From an uncultured Bacteroidales bacterium (GTDB lineage Bacteria > Bacteroidota > Bacteroidia > Bacteroidales > F082), in assembly GCA_905234275.1 (NCBI GenBank), contig CAJOHD010000007.1:1-64000 (forward strand): DNA of 64,000 nucleotides, given 5' to 3'. Below, in pieces: positions 34,670 to 43,102 of this stretch (the first letter of the stretch is position 1; the number at the start of each line of letters is the position of its first letter). The notes beneath the pieces are model-generated. The model had not been told where the DNA came from. It ran no database searches and saw only the letters and a list, made by a program, of their open reading frames with translations. The position numbers were made by a program, and so were the translations under genes.

Positions 34670-35443
34670 CTATTTTTTCACCAATATCTTTTTCACCACA
34701 TTCTTTGCTTTTTGCGACAAGCTTTCCTTAATCCAAGGAAAGAATTGGTCATTCCAGCGTTGCGGGTGAGTGGTCATCATGACATGATGTGGCAGACGGT
34801 CTTCGTTGATAGCACAAATGATGTCGTCTGTAGAATGAAACACCAACCCTTCATTGCACCAACGGTCCTGATGCACCGGAATCTTGTCGCGCAAGCTCAC
34901 TTTGAAGCCGTCCCAGCGGCGACCGGTGTCGGTGAGATAAAACACATCAGAGAAGTCGATGTCGAAATACGGCTCCCCTATTATGCCTTTTTCATGATAT
35001 GAATGCTCTTTCCAAAGATCTCTGTTGTCCCATTGAGTGCGCGGACTGCCGTGCATGCAGATGGTAGTGACAGGAGCCAGCTCGCGCAGACGACTGAGAT
35101 TTTCGTCAAAGTCATGTAGAGCGGTTGCCATATCGCCTTTGCAAGTGGCGAGTGACTCATAATGATAACCTATTTCATGACCGAGAGCTGCTATCTCTTT
35201 GATGATCTTCTCGTCCCAGCTCTCAGGCACAGACCTGAAATAGTACGATGCCTTGATGCCTAGCAAATTCTCAATACGGGCTGTAGCCAACGAATTCTCC
35301 GGATGCAGATCCACATCGTGCCGCAATATCACGAAGCTGTCGGGGCGCTTACCCTGCATATAATCAGCAAAAGTCAGTGTGGTATACGCCCGATTTTGCA
35401 TTGTGACCAACAATGCGCGATATTTCTTCAGAGAAAAATCCAT
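34670..35443 (-). CDS. Polysaccharide deacetylase-like protein
   Basis: A 257-residue protein with a NodB-like deacetylase pattern: ILRHDVDLHPENS (metal-binding HDxD), the GHEIGYHYES motif with two His, and MMTTHPQRW near the C-terminus. It probably removes an acetyl group from the surface polysaccharide or an intermediate. It lacks a signal peptide. It follows the tyrosine kinase gene by six bases on the same strand, the last gene of the minus-strand polysaccharide operon. Confidence 0.75.
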   Translation of the reverse strand: MDFSLKKYRALLVTMQNRAYTTLTFADYMQGKRPDSFVILRHDVDLHPENSLATARIENLLGIKASYYFRSVPESWDEKIIKEIAALGHEIGYHYESLATCKGDMATALHDFDENLSRLRELAPVTTICMHGSPRTQWDNRDLWKEHSYHEKGIIGEPYFDIDFSDVFYLTDTGRRWDGFKVSLRDKIPVHQDRWCNEGLVFHSTDDIICAINEDRLPHHVMMTTHPQRWNDQFFPWIKESLSQKAKNVVKKILVKK

Positions 35444-35449
35444 TGTCAG

Positions 35450-37873
35450 TTACTTTCTGTGTTTTTTCTTCCCTTTCTCATCTTCGCCGTAACCATAATG
35501 ACTGCCGTAGCCGTAACCGTAACCATAACCGTAACCATAACCGTAACCATAACCGTAACCGTAGCCACCATAGTGTTTACTCTTTCTCTTATATTTGACG
35601 TCGTTAAGGAGGATCATCATGTTAGGGAACTCGCCACGATCCTTAATCCTCTGGATGTCAGGCATCATACGTCTGTCGACCTTTCCGGAGCGGATTACGA
35701 ACACAGAGACATCGGCGAAGCGTTTGATGATATTGGCATCGGCGATGATACCTGCAGGCACAGCGTCGATGATGATATAGTCGTAGTTCTCACGCAGCCA
35801 GGCTATCACAGTATCAAGTAAGTTGCTTGAGAGAAGCTCTGACGGGTTAGGCGGCAGCGAGCCTGAAGGCAGGATATCAACACCAGGAGCTACTTTATCA
35901 GGGACAATTAACGATTGGAAATCAGTGATTCTGCCAGAGAGATAATCTGAGAAACCTTTCTGTTTACGCAAACCGAAGATACGTGTGAATGTTCCTTTAC
36001 GCAAGTCAAGGTCGAGCACTATCACCCGTTTCTGCACCATAGCAAGGCTGGCCGCCATGTTAGATGTAAGGAACGTCTTACCGGAGCCTTCCATAAGCGA
36101 AAGGAACAGATAAGTGGTACCTTTGCCGTCGGTATTACGTGTATATTCGATATTACTGCGCAATATCCTGAATGCTTCGGATATCTCATTTCGGTTGTTA
36201 TGGTCGATAACGATAAGACGTTTGTCGCGTTTGTTCTTCGACGGAATCTCGCCAAGGATAGGGATATCGAGATAATTTTCAACGTCTTTGCGGTAGCGTA
36301 TCTTGGTATCAAGAAGATGACGGAGGACTAATATACCCAATGGTATCAGCAAACCGATTGTTATGCCGCTTGTCATGTTTTTCTTGGTTTTTGGAGATAT
36401 AGGCACCGGGTTGACACGGGCTTTATCGATGACACCAGCTTTATCTTCAACAGAAGTGGTGCTGATAATCATATCCTCACGTTTTGTCAGCAAAGCGAGA
36501 TAAAGATTTTCCTTTATGCCCTGCACACGGGAAATATTGTCGAGATAAAGCTGTCCGCTTGGTATAGTGCTTGCCTTTGCACGAGCTTTATTCTCAACAT
36601 CTTTAAGCAACACTATTTTCTGCTGAATTGCGCCGACATATGAATCGATGAGCTGATTCAGATTAGCCTTAAGCGTGGTCAACTCAACCTGCATGGCTCT
36701 AACATTAGGATTGTTGGTGATACCCGATTTGTTATATTTGTCGAGTTTAAGCACCAGTTGGTTAAACTCAGCTATAGTTTGAGTAATGTTCTCATCATTA
36801 ATATCGACAGTGACAGGCAAAAGCTTGTTTTCAACATTATCAGCAATAAACTGTTTTAGATAATTAGCATGAGATATCTGAGCCTGCAACCTTTCCTGCT
36901 CCTCTGAAGCCTCTTTAATTGTTGCCATATACGATTGTCCGTATTCATCGATATTCAGCAAAAGATTGTCGCTTTTGAACGTGGCAATCTCTGCTTCCTG
37001 GGCACCGAGTTCACGGTCCAATTGTTCGATACGTTCATTGATAAACTTCGACATATCTACAACAGCTTTTCTTCGTTCATGAATAGCGTTATTGTTATAT
37101 ACTGCTATCATAGTATTAAGAATATCGGCAGCCCTTTGAGGCGACTTATCGTTGATTGACATATCAAGAATACCTTCGCTGTTAGAGCCTTGATACACCC
37201 TTACAGCGTCTCTGTACGATGCCACCACGTCGTAAATATTCTTTTTTCTTACCGTAATAATGGAGTTGAGATAGCTGTCGCGAAATGCCCATGTAGGATT
37301 GATGCAAACACGACCTATTATTGTTGAAAGAGTGTCGCCAAAACGACCTTGGTTCTCTGACCCATCGGCAAATTTCAGAGAGATAAGAGAGTCGTTCTGC
37401 AGTAAAACGTTGAATGTTACCGACTCGCGTTCATTCATATCCAAGAAAAACGCTTCGATAGGCGAATCCTTGTATAAATCCCTCTTACGTTTGACCAACT
37501 TGGTTTCATATTCATAATAAGTGCTAAGATTCAGCAGTTTCACCACCTCCAGCATGGCTGTTTCCGACTTGATGATAATGATTTCATCGTTAAGAGCCTT
37601 TGATGCCGCCCTACTTCTAAAGCTTGCTATTTGATCAAGTTGCGACATGACCGTATTCTGTTGTTGCTCGTAAATCTTGATTTTAGCGTGACTTTCATAG
37701 ATACGGTCAGCTTTGTCGCTAATGTACCAAGCCACGTTAGCGCCTATGGCTGCGCAAAGAATAAACCAATGGATGTTGCGGAGAATGGTGACTACGACAT
37801 CCTTGAGCGACAATGCGTTGGCATCTTTTTTATCGAGGAAAGAGAGGTCGGTATTTTGATTATCTTGTGACAT
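35450..37873 (-). CDS. Wzc-like polysaccharide tyrosine autokinase
   Basis: An 807-residue inner-membrane protein that couples polymerisation and export of polysaccharide. Helices near 30-48 and 500-520 enclose a periplasmic coiled-coil region. The C-terminal BY-kinase has Walker A LMEGSGKTF, Walker A' VIVLDLDLRKGT and Walker B YIIIDAVPAG. The tail (about 765-807) is extraordinary: a run of ten Tyr-Gly pairs with three more Tyr on either side, the phosphorylation cluster. It is encoded by a six-base tandem repeat. The CpsB-like phosphatase is close by. Confidence 0.95.
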   Translation of the reverse strand: MSQDNQNTDLSFLDKKDANALSLKDVVVTILRNIHWFILCAAIGANVAWYISDKADRIYESHAKIKIYEQQQNTVMSQLDQIASFRSRAASKALNDEIIIIKSETAMLEVVKLLNLSTYYEYETKLVKRKRDLYKDSPIEAFFLDMNERESVTFNVLLQNDSLISLKFADGSENQGRFGDTLSTIIGRVCINPTWAFRDSYLNSIITVRKKNIYDVVASYRDAVRVYQGSNSEGILDMSINDKSPQRAADILNTMIAVYNNNAIHERRKAVVDMSKFINERIEQLDRELGAQEAEIATFKSDNLLLNIDEYGQSYMATIKEASEEQERLQAQISHANYLKQFIADNVENKLLPVTVDINDENITQTIAEFNQLVLKLDKYNKSGITNNPNVRAMQVELTTLKANLNQLIDSYVGAIQQKIVLLKDVENKARAKASTIPSGQLYLDNISRVQGIKENLYLALLTKREDMIISTTSVEDKAGVIDKARVNPVPISPKTKKNMTSGITIGLLIPLGILVLRHLLDTKIRYRKDVENYLDIPILGEIPSKNKRDKRLIVIDHNNRNEISEAFRILRSNIEYTRNTDGKGTTYLFLSLMEGSGKTFLTSNMAASLAMVQKRVIVLDLDLRKGTFTRIFGLRKQKGFSDYLSGRITDFQSLIVPDKVAPGVDILPSGSLPPNPSELLSSNLLDTVIAWLRENYDYIIIDAVPAGIIADANIIKRFADVSVFVIRSGKVDRRMMPDIQRIKDRGEFPNMMILLNDVKYKRKSKHYGGYGYGYGYGYGYGYGYGYGYGSHYGYGEDEKGKKKHRK
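35505..35570. repeat. Six-base tandem repeat coding for the Tyr-Gly tail
   Basis: On the plus strand CCGTAA and CCATAA units alternate, ten Tyr codons in all. The unit is a multiple of three, so gain or loss of copies keeps the frame and changes only the number of tyrosines. Confidence 0.85.
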
Positions 37874-37884
37874 AATAATTGTTT

Positions 37885-38658
37885 TTATTTAGCAAGAAGA
37901 ATAAGAGCTGTTGTTAATGATACGAATGATGCTAAATAGCCGAGCATCGTCAGCACCTGACTTGTCGATTCCATGAAGTTTTTGTAACCACGGTCGCGGG
38001 TGATGATGAAGTCGTTTTGTTGCAGCATATAGAACGGATCGTCGAACACTTTCGAGTCGCGCGGGTCGAGATAGCGCATCACCATTTTGCCGTCAACCTC
38101 ACGCATCACTGCTATTTTGGTACGGTCGGTAAACACGTTAAGGTCGCCCGACAATGCCAGAGCCTCAAGGAAAGTGCATCGTTCATTGTCGATGTTTATG
38201 GCTTTGCCTCCATTCGATCCGAGGAAGAATATCTTGAAGTTTTGGAAACGTACCATAACGAAAGGATCGTTGAGATAGTTTCCGTCGACAAGACGTTCGG
38301 TGATATAATTCTGCAATCCGAGTCGTGTCATGCCGCCAACGTGTATGGTGCCCAGCACGGGAAACTCAATGTTGCCGTACTGATCGACGAGGTAACCCAT
38401 ATTGCGGTTTCCACCAGTATTATTGCTGTTAAAATTCAGATTAAATGGCTTTGATAGTTCCTCGTCGGCACACGACACCAAGATAGTCAGTTCGTCGTAT
38501 GGACTTATCACTGCTTCAAATTGGTTTTCGAGTTCAATCTGTGTGTCGTGCTCCATATCCTGGAGGTAAGCCACCTGTTTGGTGGTAACGCAGGAATTCA
38601 ACATAAGCATCAGTGTTGCGAAGGCAAAACAATAGTGAAATAATTTTCTAGTTTTCAT
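37885..38658 (-). CDS. Wza-like polysaccharide export lipoprotein
   Basis: A 257-residue outer-membrane export protein. The lipobox is LMLNSC (Cys23). The Poly_export domain follows with ISPYDELTILVSCADEE and VLGTIHVGGMTRLGLQ, then SLBB-like ligand-binding sequence. The C-terminus has a hydrophobic helix (about 232-257), expected to span the outer membrane. It lies 11 bases upstream of wzc and 12 bases downstream of hipA, so it could be co-transcribed with both. Confidence 0.92.
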   Translation of the reverse strand: MKTRKLFHYCFAFATLMLMLNSCVTTKQVAYLQDMEHDTQIELENQFEAVISPYDELTILVSCADEELSKPFNLNFNSNNTGGNRNMGYLVDQYGNIEFPVLGTIHVGGMTRLGLQNYITERLVDGNYLNDPFVMVRFQNFKIFFLGSNGGKAINIDNERCTFLEALALSGDLNVFTDRTKIAVMREVDGKMVMRYLDPRDSKVFDDPFYMLQQNDFIITRDRGYKNFMESTSQVLTMLGYLASFVSLTTALILLAK

Positions 38659-38670
38659 ATAAGTGTTTGT

Positions 38671-39765
38671 TTATTTTTCTGAATAATTTTGAATTATCAT
38701 GCGCATTTCCTCCAAAATATTGGCCGCCTGTTTTTGTTCAAGTCCGGCTTTTGTGGCAAGTGCAATAATATCTGAGTCTTTAGGATTGATATTGTCGTTT
38801 ATAGAAGTGGTGTGATAACCTCCCAAACCATCACTAGGCAACAAATCGTAGGCGGGCGATAATCTCCATTTACCGCCATCGAAAATGAAAGAAAAATTCT
38901 TTGCATGGTCATCTTTGTTGCCAATCAGATAATTAAAGCACATCAGTTTGTACACGCGCCACAATTCCTCCATATCATTGGATAGCGACATGGATACTTG
39001 AAAGACTTGCCAATAATCGATGCAAGGCAGGCGATAGTCGGCACGAAGCAGCCCTGCTACACTAACCACATGCAGCTTTTCGCCGTCTTTTCTGTCAAAA
39101 CGCCGGACACCAAAATATTTCCCATCAAACAGTTTTGTTTCGGGCATATCTATACCGCATTTCTTGGCAAGTAAAGCGTACCTATATTCGGTTTCACCTA
39201 TATCATCTGGGTCGTTTTTTGCTGGAAACTTCACCATCCATTCCTGACCTTCCGACTTGATAAAGACTTTCGGTCTGGCTCCACCCGGCGATCCGCCTCT
39301 TTTATACAATTCTTCTATATTCTGTCCTGAATAGTCTTTTTCTTCCAACAAAGATGCCGCTTCTTTTGCCAAAAGTTCAATATCAGCAGTTTGTGTGGAT
39401 GGCAATACGCTTTTATCGGGCACAAACTCCAATGCACCGCGACCCGATTTGCCAACCAAGGCAAGACGGTCGAGCAAATTAAGCTCCGAAGGCTTCTTCC
39501 CAATAGATTGATGGTATCTGTCAAGGATCAGCAAGCCCCAACCATCAGGAAGTGAATCATCGAACACGCCGAAGCCGCCTTCAAAAGGATGCCTTTTTGC
39601 AACAAAGACGCCTTTTTGCAATGGTAACTCAAAAGGTGAGATTGAAAAACCATTGGCAAGGAAATCGCCAGTGTATTCAAAGGTACACAGGTTGTCACTT
39701 GTCAAGGCCAAAAGCCCGACCAGGCAATCATGATACCAAACCTCAATTCTTCTAAGATTATCCAT
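38671..39765 (-). CDS. hipA: HipA-family serine/threonine kinase toxin
   Basis: A 364-residue kinase toxin. The N-terminal segment (PFEGGFGVFDDSLPDGWG) precedes the kinase core; the glycine loop with the autophosphorylated Ser region is GGSPGGARPK, the catalytic loop is GNKDDHAKNFSF and the metal motif is SPAYDLL. In E. coli HipA phosphorylates glutamyl-tRNA synthetase and halts translation, giving persisters. The start at 39765 overlaps the hipB end by eight bases. It sits inside the polysaccharide locus. Confidence 0.9.
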   Translation of the reverse strand: MDNLRRIEVWYHDCLVGLLALTSDNLCTFEYTGDFLANGFSISPFELPLQKGVFVAKRHPFEGGFGVFDDSLPDGWGLLILDRYHQSIGKKPSELNLLDRLALVGKSGRGALEFVPDKSVLPSTQTADIELLAKEAASLLEEKDYSGQNIEELYKRGGSPGGARPKVFIKSEGQEWMVKFPAKNDPDDIGETEYRYALLAKKCGIDMPETKLFDGKYFGVRRFDRKDGEKLHVVSVAGLLRADYRLPCIDYWQVFQVSMSLSNDMEELWRVYKLMCFNYLIGNKDDHAKNFSFIFDGGKWRLSPAYDLLPSDGLGGYHTTSINDNINPKDSDIIALATKAGLEQKQAANILEEMRMIIQNYSEK

Positions 39766-40081
39766 TATGTCGTGCCCTTTCACGTTTTTTCCCTTCATTC
39801 AGCACATCCTCTGTAGACAGATAGCGGCGTTGGCTAAACAGGGTGTCAAAATCATCCAAGGCGTCCAATGCAAACGCCACTTGAAGCAATTTGGCAAATG
39901 CGATTATGCCACTTTGTTCAAATTTACGATAGGTTGCCAGAGGCATTCCCGACTTCTTTGCCAATTCTGCTTGGGTAAGATTCAGTTCCAGACGGCGTGC
40001 TTTCACCCGACCTGCCACTGAAAGCAAAACCTCTCGAGGTGATCTGTCAGTAATAGATATTATGGTGTTATTTATCATCAT
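39758..40081 (-). CDS. hipB: HipB-like XRE antitoxin
   Basis: A 107-residue DNA-binding protein. The XRE helix-turn-helix runs from about residue 27 to 80 (ELNLTQAELAKKSGMPLATY). It should bind HipA and repress the promoter. The C-terminal basic tail (NEGKKRERARHNG) extends over the hipA start. The -7 box is at 40124-40131 and direct repeats TACTAAT flank the promoter. A second Met directly follows the first. Confidence 0.88.
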   Translation of the reverse strand: MMINNTIISITDRSPREVLLSVAGRVKARRLELNLTQAELAKKSGMPLATYRKFEQSGIIAFAKLLQVAFALDALDDFDTLFSQRRYLSTEDVLNEGKKRERARHNG

Positions 40082-40109
40082 TTTTTATCAATAACAAACA
40101 TTATGATAT

Positions 40110-40136
40110 TACTAATCCACCTGCAAAGATACTAAT
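40110..40136. promoter_or_regulatory. Candidate HipB operator (two TACTAAT copies)
   Basis: TACTAAT at 40110-40116 and at 40130-40136 are direct repeats exactly 20 bases apart, about two helical turns. The right copy overlaps the upstream part of the -7 box and the left copy falls in the leader, positions from which HipB could repress. Confidence 0.5.
40124..40131 (-). promoter_or_regulatory. -7 promoter element of hipBA
   Basis: The minus strand reads TATCTTTG (TAnnTTTG), 42 bases before the hipB ATG. Confidence 0.55.
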
Positions 40137-40167
40137 TTTTTCGTAAAACAGCAAAAAATATTGAGAT

Positions 40168-41250
40168 TTATTTGAAATTCCATTGATAATCAGGGTTTTG
40201 TTTCATAATATCTCGGCTTTGGGGGTAGTTTTCGATAAACCAGGTCAAGTATGCAGTAACATCAATGGTATCAGCAAGGAAATGGTCGAGATTTTCACGC
40301 AATTGCATCTTTTTTCCCGGATTTGTAAGCAGGGTTTGTATTTCCGCACACATCTCATCAAACTGCGTAGGTGTGAACGATTTGCACAAACCATAGTTTT
40401 CGTACATATTTGGAACTGACAATTTTCCTGCGAAGGTATTACATTTGAATGCTGGAACGCCCAGCAAGGCTGCTTCCGATGTCATGGTCTGGCTGTCGCC
40501 GACGAACAACGAAGCATACGACATAAGCGAGTGCATGTCTTCGGGAGCGACTGGCATACGATAAAGCTCAAATTCCGGCTCCACGGCACGTTCGGAGGTG
40601 ATTATGACTCGTCCGAAAGGCCTCAACAAATCGATCAGCCGCTGTTTCTGTTCAAACGAGAGACCAGCCTGCCCTATGTCGTGATGCCCTTTGAGTGCTA
40701 CAAATCTCATTATGAAGAAAGGTTCGCCAGCTTTCAACCCAGCACGTTCAAGCACCGACTCATCTGATCGGAACCAGTTTGGATGAAGATAAGCAAGCTC
40801 ATGGGTACCTTTGTAATACACAGCGTTGGCTGTTTTGCGTTTTATGGCCGCTGGTGTCATCACCACATCCGTCAGAGGATGACCGTATTTCACTACAAAA
40901 GGTTCAGCTTCGTCATCGTCGTCGTCGAACATAAATGATTTCATCTTGGTCAGCTTTGAGACGTGAGAGATCACTATTCCGGAGCTGAGACCGATGTCAA
41001 TATGGTTTTTCTTAGCAAATTTCAGCATCCTGAAATCCTGTTTCAACACTGTCCACGCCTTACCCAATACCGAGTCACTTTTTTTCCCGAGGTCGAGATA
41101 TGGCATGCCGTATATGTCCATTAGACGTTTTGCCACAGGTATCTCACGCACTGAAAAAAACAGATTATGTCCGTGTTTTTTCAGTTCGGCCGCCACATTT
41201 TTGAAAAGATGTACGTGTCCAGGATGACCTATGTCGACGAGGATGTTCAT
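40168..41250 (-). CDS. DUF354 family GT-B-like protein
   Basis: A 360-residue protein of the DUF354 family, related in fold to UDP-GlcNAc 2-epimerase and GT-B glycosyltransferases. It starts ILVDIGHPGHVHLFKNVAAE and has the C-terminal GDSQTMTSEAALLGVPAF. The role in this locus is likely a sugar transfer or modification step, not established by sequence. It is the last gene of the main polysaccharide block before hipBA and overlaps the next upstream gene by four bases. Confidence 0.82.
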   Translation of the reverse strand: MNILVDIGHPGHVHLFKNVAAELKKHGHNLFFSVREIPVAKRLMDIYGMPYLDLGKKSDSVLGKAWTVLKQDFRMLKFAKKNHIDIGLSSGIVISHVSKLTKMKSFMFDDDDDEAEPFVVKYGHPLTDVVMTPAAIKRKTANAVYYKGTHELAYLHPNWFRSDESVLERAGLKAGEPFFIMRFVALKGHHDIGQAGLSFEQKQRLIDLLRPFGRVIITSERAVEPEFELYRMPVAPEDMHSLMSYASLFVGDSQTMTSEAALLGVPAFKCNTFAGKLSVPNMYENYGLCKSFTPTQFDEMCAEIQTLLTNPGKKMQLRENLDHFLADTIDVTAYLTWFIENYPQSRDIMKQNPDYQWNFK

Positions 41251-42179
41251 TTCAATTTTTTAAGCAAAGTTACGCCAAATTCTCCAAATGTATACAAAGA
41301 CTTGTTGCATATATATTTAAAACGTCCATATTCCACGAGTTCACCACCGAATTTCGCTTTGAACTCGCGCACTCCATAGCCGCCGTCGCCGGGGGCGCCG
41401 GCGCCCATCATATCGAAATAGCCCATACCGTTGTCGTTTGCAAATTTTATAGCAGAATATGTTGCCACTGTTGAAGGATAGACATGTTTAAACACACCAT
41501 CCAAGCCGCACACAAACCATTCGTAAGCCTTATTATCATCAAATACACAGACCATTCCGCCAACAATTTTTTCCTGATATCTCACAAGAATGTAACGGCA
41601 AAACGAGGTGTGATACAATTTCAAAAAGAAATCCACGGGAAATAACGGTGTTTTGACTTTTGTCGTATATAATTCCTTCAAAACGGCATAATAATCTATA
41701 ACATCTTGTTCGGTAGGGTTTTCGATTACTTCTGCCCCATTCTTCAACGATGACTTAACAAACCTCGGCCTGCTGCTTTCCATGCGCTTTTCCCAAGAGT
41801 CGTCACCGTTTACCTCGACAATAATGTCATAATGGGGCTCATATTGGAATCCTGATTTTTCAAAAACACTACGGTAATTTGAATAATCGAAATAGTTTCT
41901 CGTTTCGATGTATATAGCCTTTTTCTTCAGGCTTTCGATACACTTTTTCAGAAGATTTTCCACCTCTTCATCAGTAATATCTTCAGCCAGCCAAGGACCT
42001 CCGTTAATTATTGCCCGACGTGAGAAAAACTTCTTCAACCAGCCACCGTCTTTTTGTATAAACCCCTGAATCACACCGACTTCCTTGCCATCACGCTCTA
42101 CAGAATAGCGGAATGGCTCAAGAAATCCTGTCGATTCAATAAATCTATAAAACTCCGGCTGTTGGAAAATCGATCTCAT
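41247..42179 (-). CDS. FemAB/GNAT-type acyltransferase
   Basis: A 310-residue protein with the GNAT fold of the FemAB type: LVRYQEKIVGGMVCVFDDN and MGYFDMMGAGAPGDGGYGVR. Members transfer amino acids or acyl groups to peptidoglycan or to sugars. In this context it most likely adds an amino acid or acyl decoration to the surface polysaccharide. It overlaps both neighbours by four bases (ATGA), as is the rule in this operon. Confidence 0.78.
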   Translation of the reverse strand: MRSIFQQPEFYRFIESTGFLEPFRYSVERDGKEVGVIQGFIQKDGGWLKKFFSRRAIINGGPWLAEDITDEEVENLLKKCIESLKKKAIYIETRNYFDYSNYRSVFEKSGFQYEPHYDIIVEVNGDDSWEKRMESSRPRFVKSSLKNGAEVIENPTEQDVIDYYAVLKELYTTKVKTPLFPVDFFLKLYHTSFCRYILVRYQEKIVGGMVCVFDDNKAYEWFVCGLDGVFKHVYPSTVATYSAIKFANDNGMGYFDMMGAGAPGDGGYGVREFKAKFGGELVEYGRFKYICNKSLYTFGEFGVTLLKKLK

Positions 42180-43102
42180 TGCTTTTTTGATATCTGAGTA
42201 TAAATATCATTCAGATGCAATGCCACCGCGTCGTTTGTCAGACCATTGCGCAGAATGGTATCTTTCCCATTTGTCCTTTTCCCAAAAGCAATAGCTTTTT
42301 TGAGACAACTAGCCAAATCTTTGGCATCTCTATTCGCCATGAAGCATCCGTCAACACCTTCGATACGCTCTTGGACATCACCCACATTGACACTCACTAT
42401 TGGGCAACCGCATACGAGAGCTTCTTTGATTACTTGAGGCGAACCCTCGGTAAACGAGGTCATCAGAAATGCATCAACAGCCTGCATCAGTATAGCCACT
42501 TGCCTTCTTGTATAACCTTTAAGTTCTATCAACTGCACGTTTTCATCATTCAAAAGTGTGACAGTTTCTTTTGCTATGGGTGAATTTTTGACAGTATTGT
42601 CAAAGGCTCCGGCAAAAAGAACATATTTTTTTTCAGGACTTAGTCCCATTTGTGTACGAGCTTCCGATTTTTCAATAAAAGGATAATCCTCGAGATTTAT
42701 ACCGCAAGGAATTAGCGCATAATTTTTCTTTGGTCGCGCAATATCAATGTTTTTCTGCGATACGAAGATATTATAAGCTGAGCGACAAATTGCTATCTTT
42801 GACAGTCTCAACACTTTTTTGTCGTTTATGTCGCTACCATGATATGTAGTTACTACCGGCACACGACGCTGAAGATTCGCCAATAAGCCGCATAATCCGT
42901 AGTGAGCATGAACTACATCTGGATGAAAATCACGGATTGCATTATTTAGTGCTTTCAGATGTTTTAAATACCCTGCCACACCCTTGCTTTTGACAGGGAA
43001 AAACTGGCATTCAACACCTTGCTTCTCCAACGCAGCTACTTGCTGTGTTACAAATGGTGCAAAACCACGTTCCTTATATCGTGCTACTACTAGAATTCTC
43101 AT
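42176..43102 (-). CDS. Glycosyltransferase family 4
   Basis: A 308-residue cytoplasmic transferase with a GT-B fold. The N-terminal domain has VDVVHAHYG-like DVVHAHYGLCG and VPVVTTYHGSD, and the C-terminal donor-binding part TSFTEGSPQVIKEALVCGCP, the EX7E signature region of GT4. The sugar donor cannot be told from sequence. Overlaps with neighbours are four bases downstream and one base upstream. Confidence 0.9.
   Translation of the reverse strand: MRILVVARYKERGFAPFVTQQVAALEKQGVECQFFPVKSKGVAGYLKHLKALNNAIRDFHPDVVHAHYGLCGLLANLQRRVPVVTTYHGSDINDKKVLRLSKIAICRSAYNIFVSQKNIDIARPKKNYALIPCGINLEDYPFIEKSEARTQMGLSPEKKYVLFAGAFDNTVKNSPIAKETVTLLNDENVQLIELKGYTRRQVAILMQAVDAFLMTSFTEGSPQVIKEALVCGCPIVSVNVGDVQERIEGVDGCFMANRDAKDLASCLKKAIAFGKRTNGKDTILRNGLTNDAVALHLNDIYTQISKKQ

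Noticed and set aside
35487..35570. CRISPR-like array
   Set aside because: The repeat unit is six bases and lies in the frame of the tyrosine kinase tail; there are no spacers.
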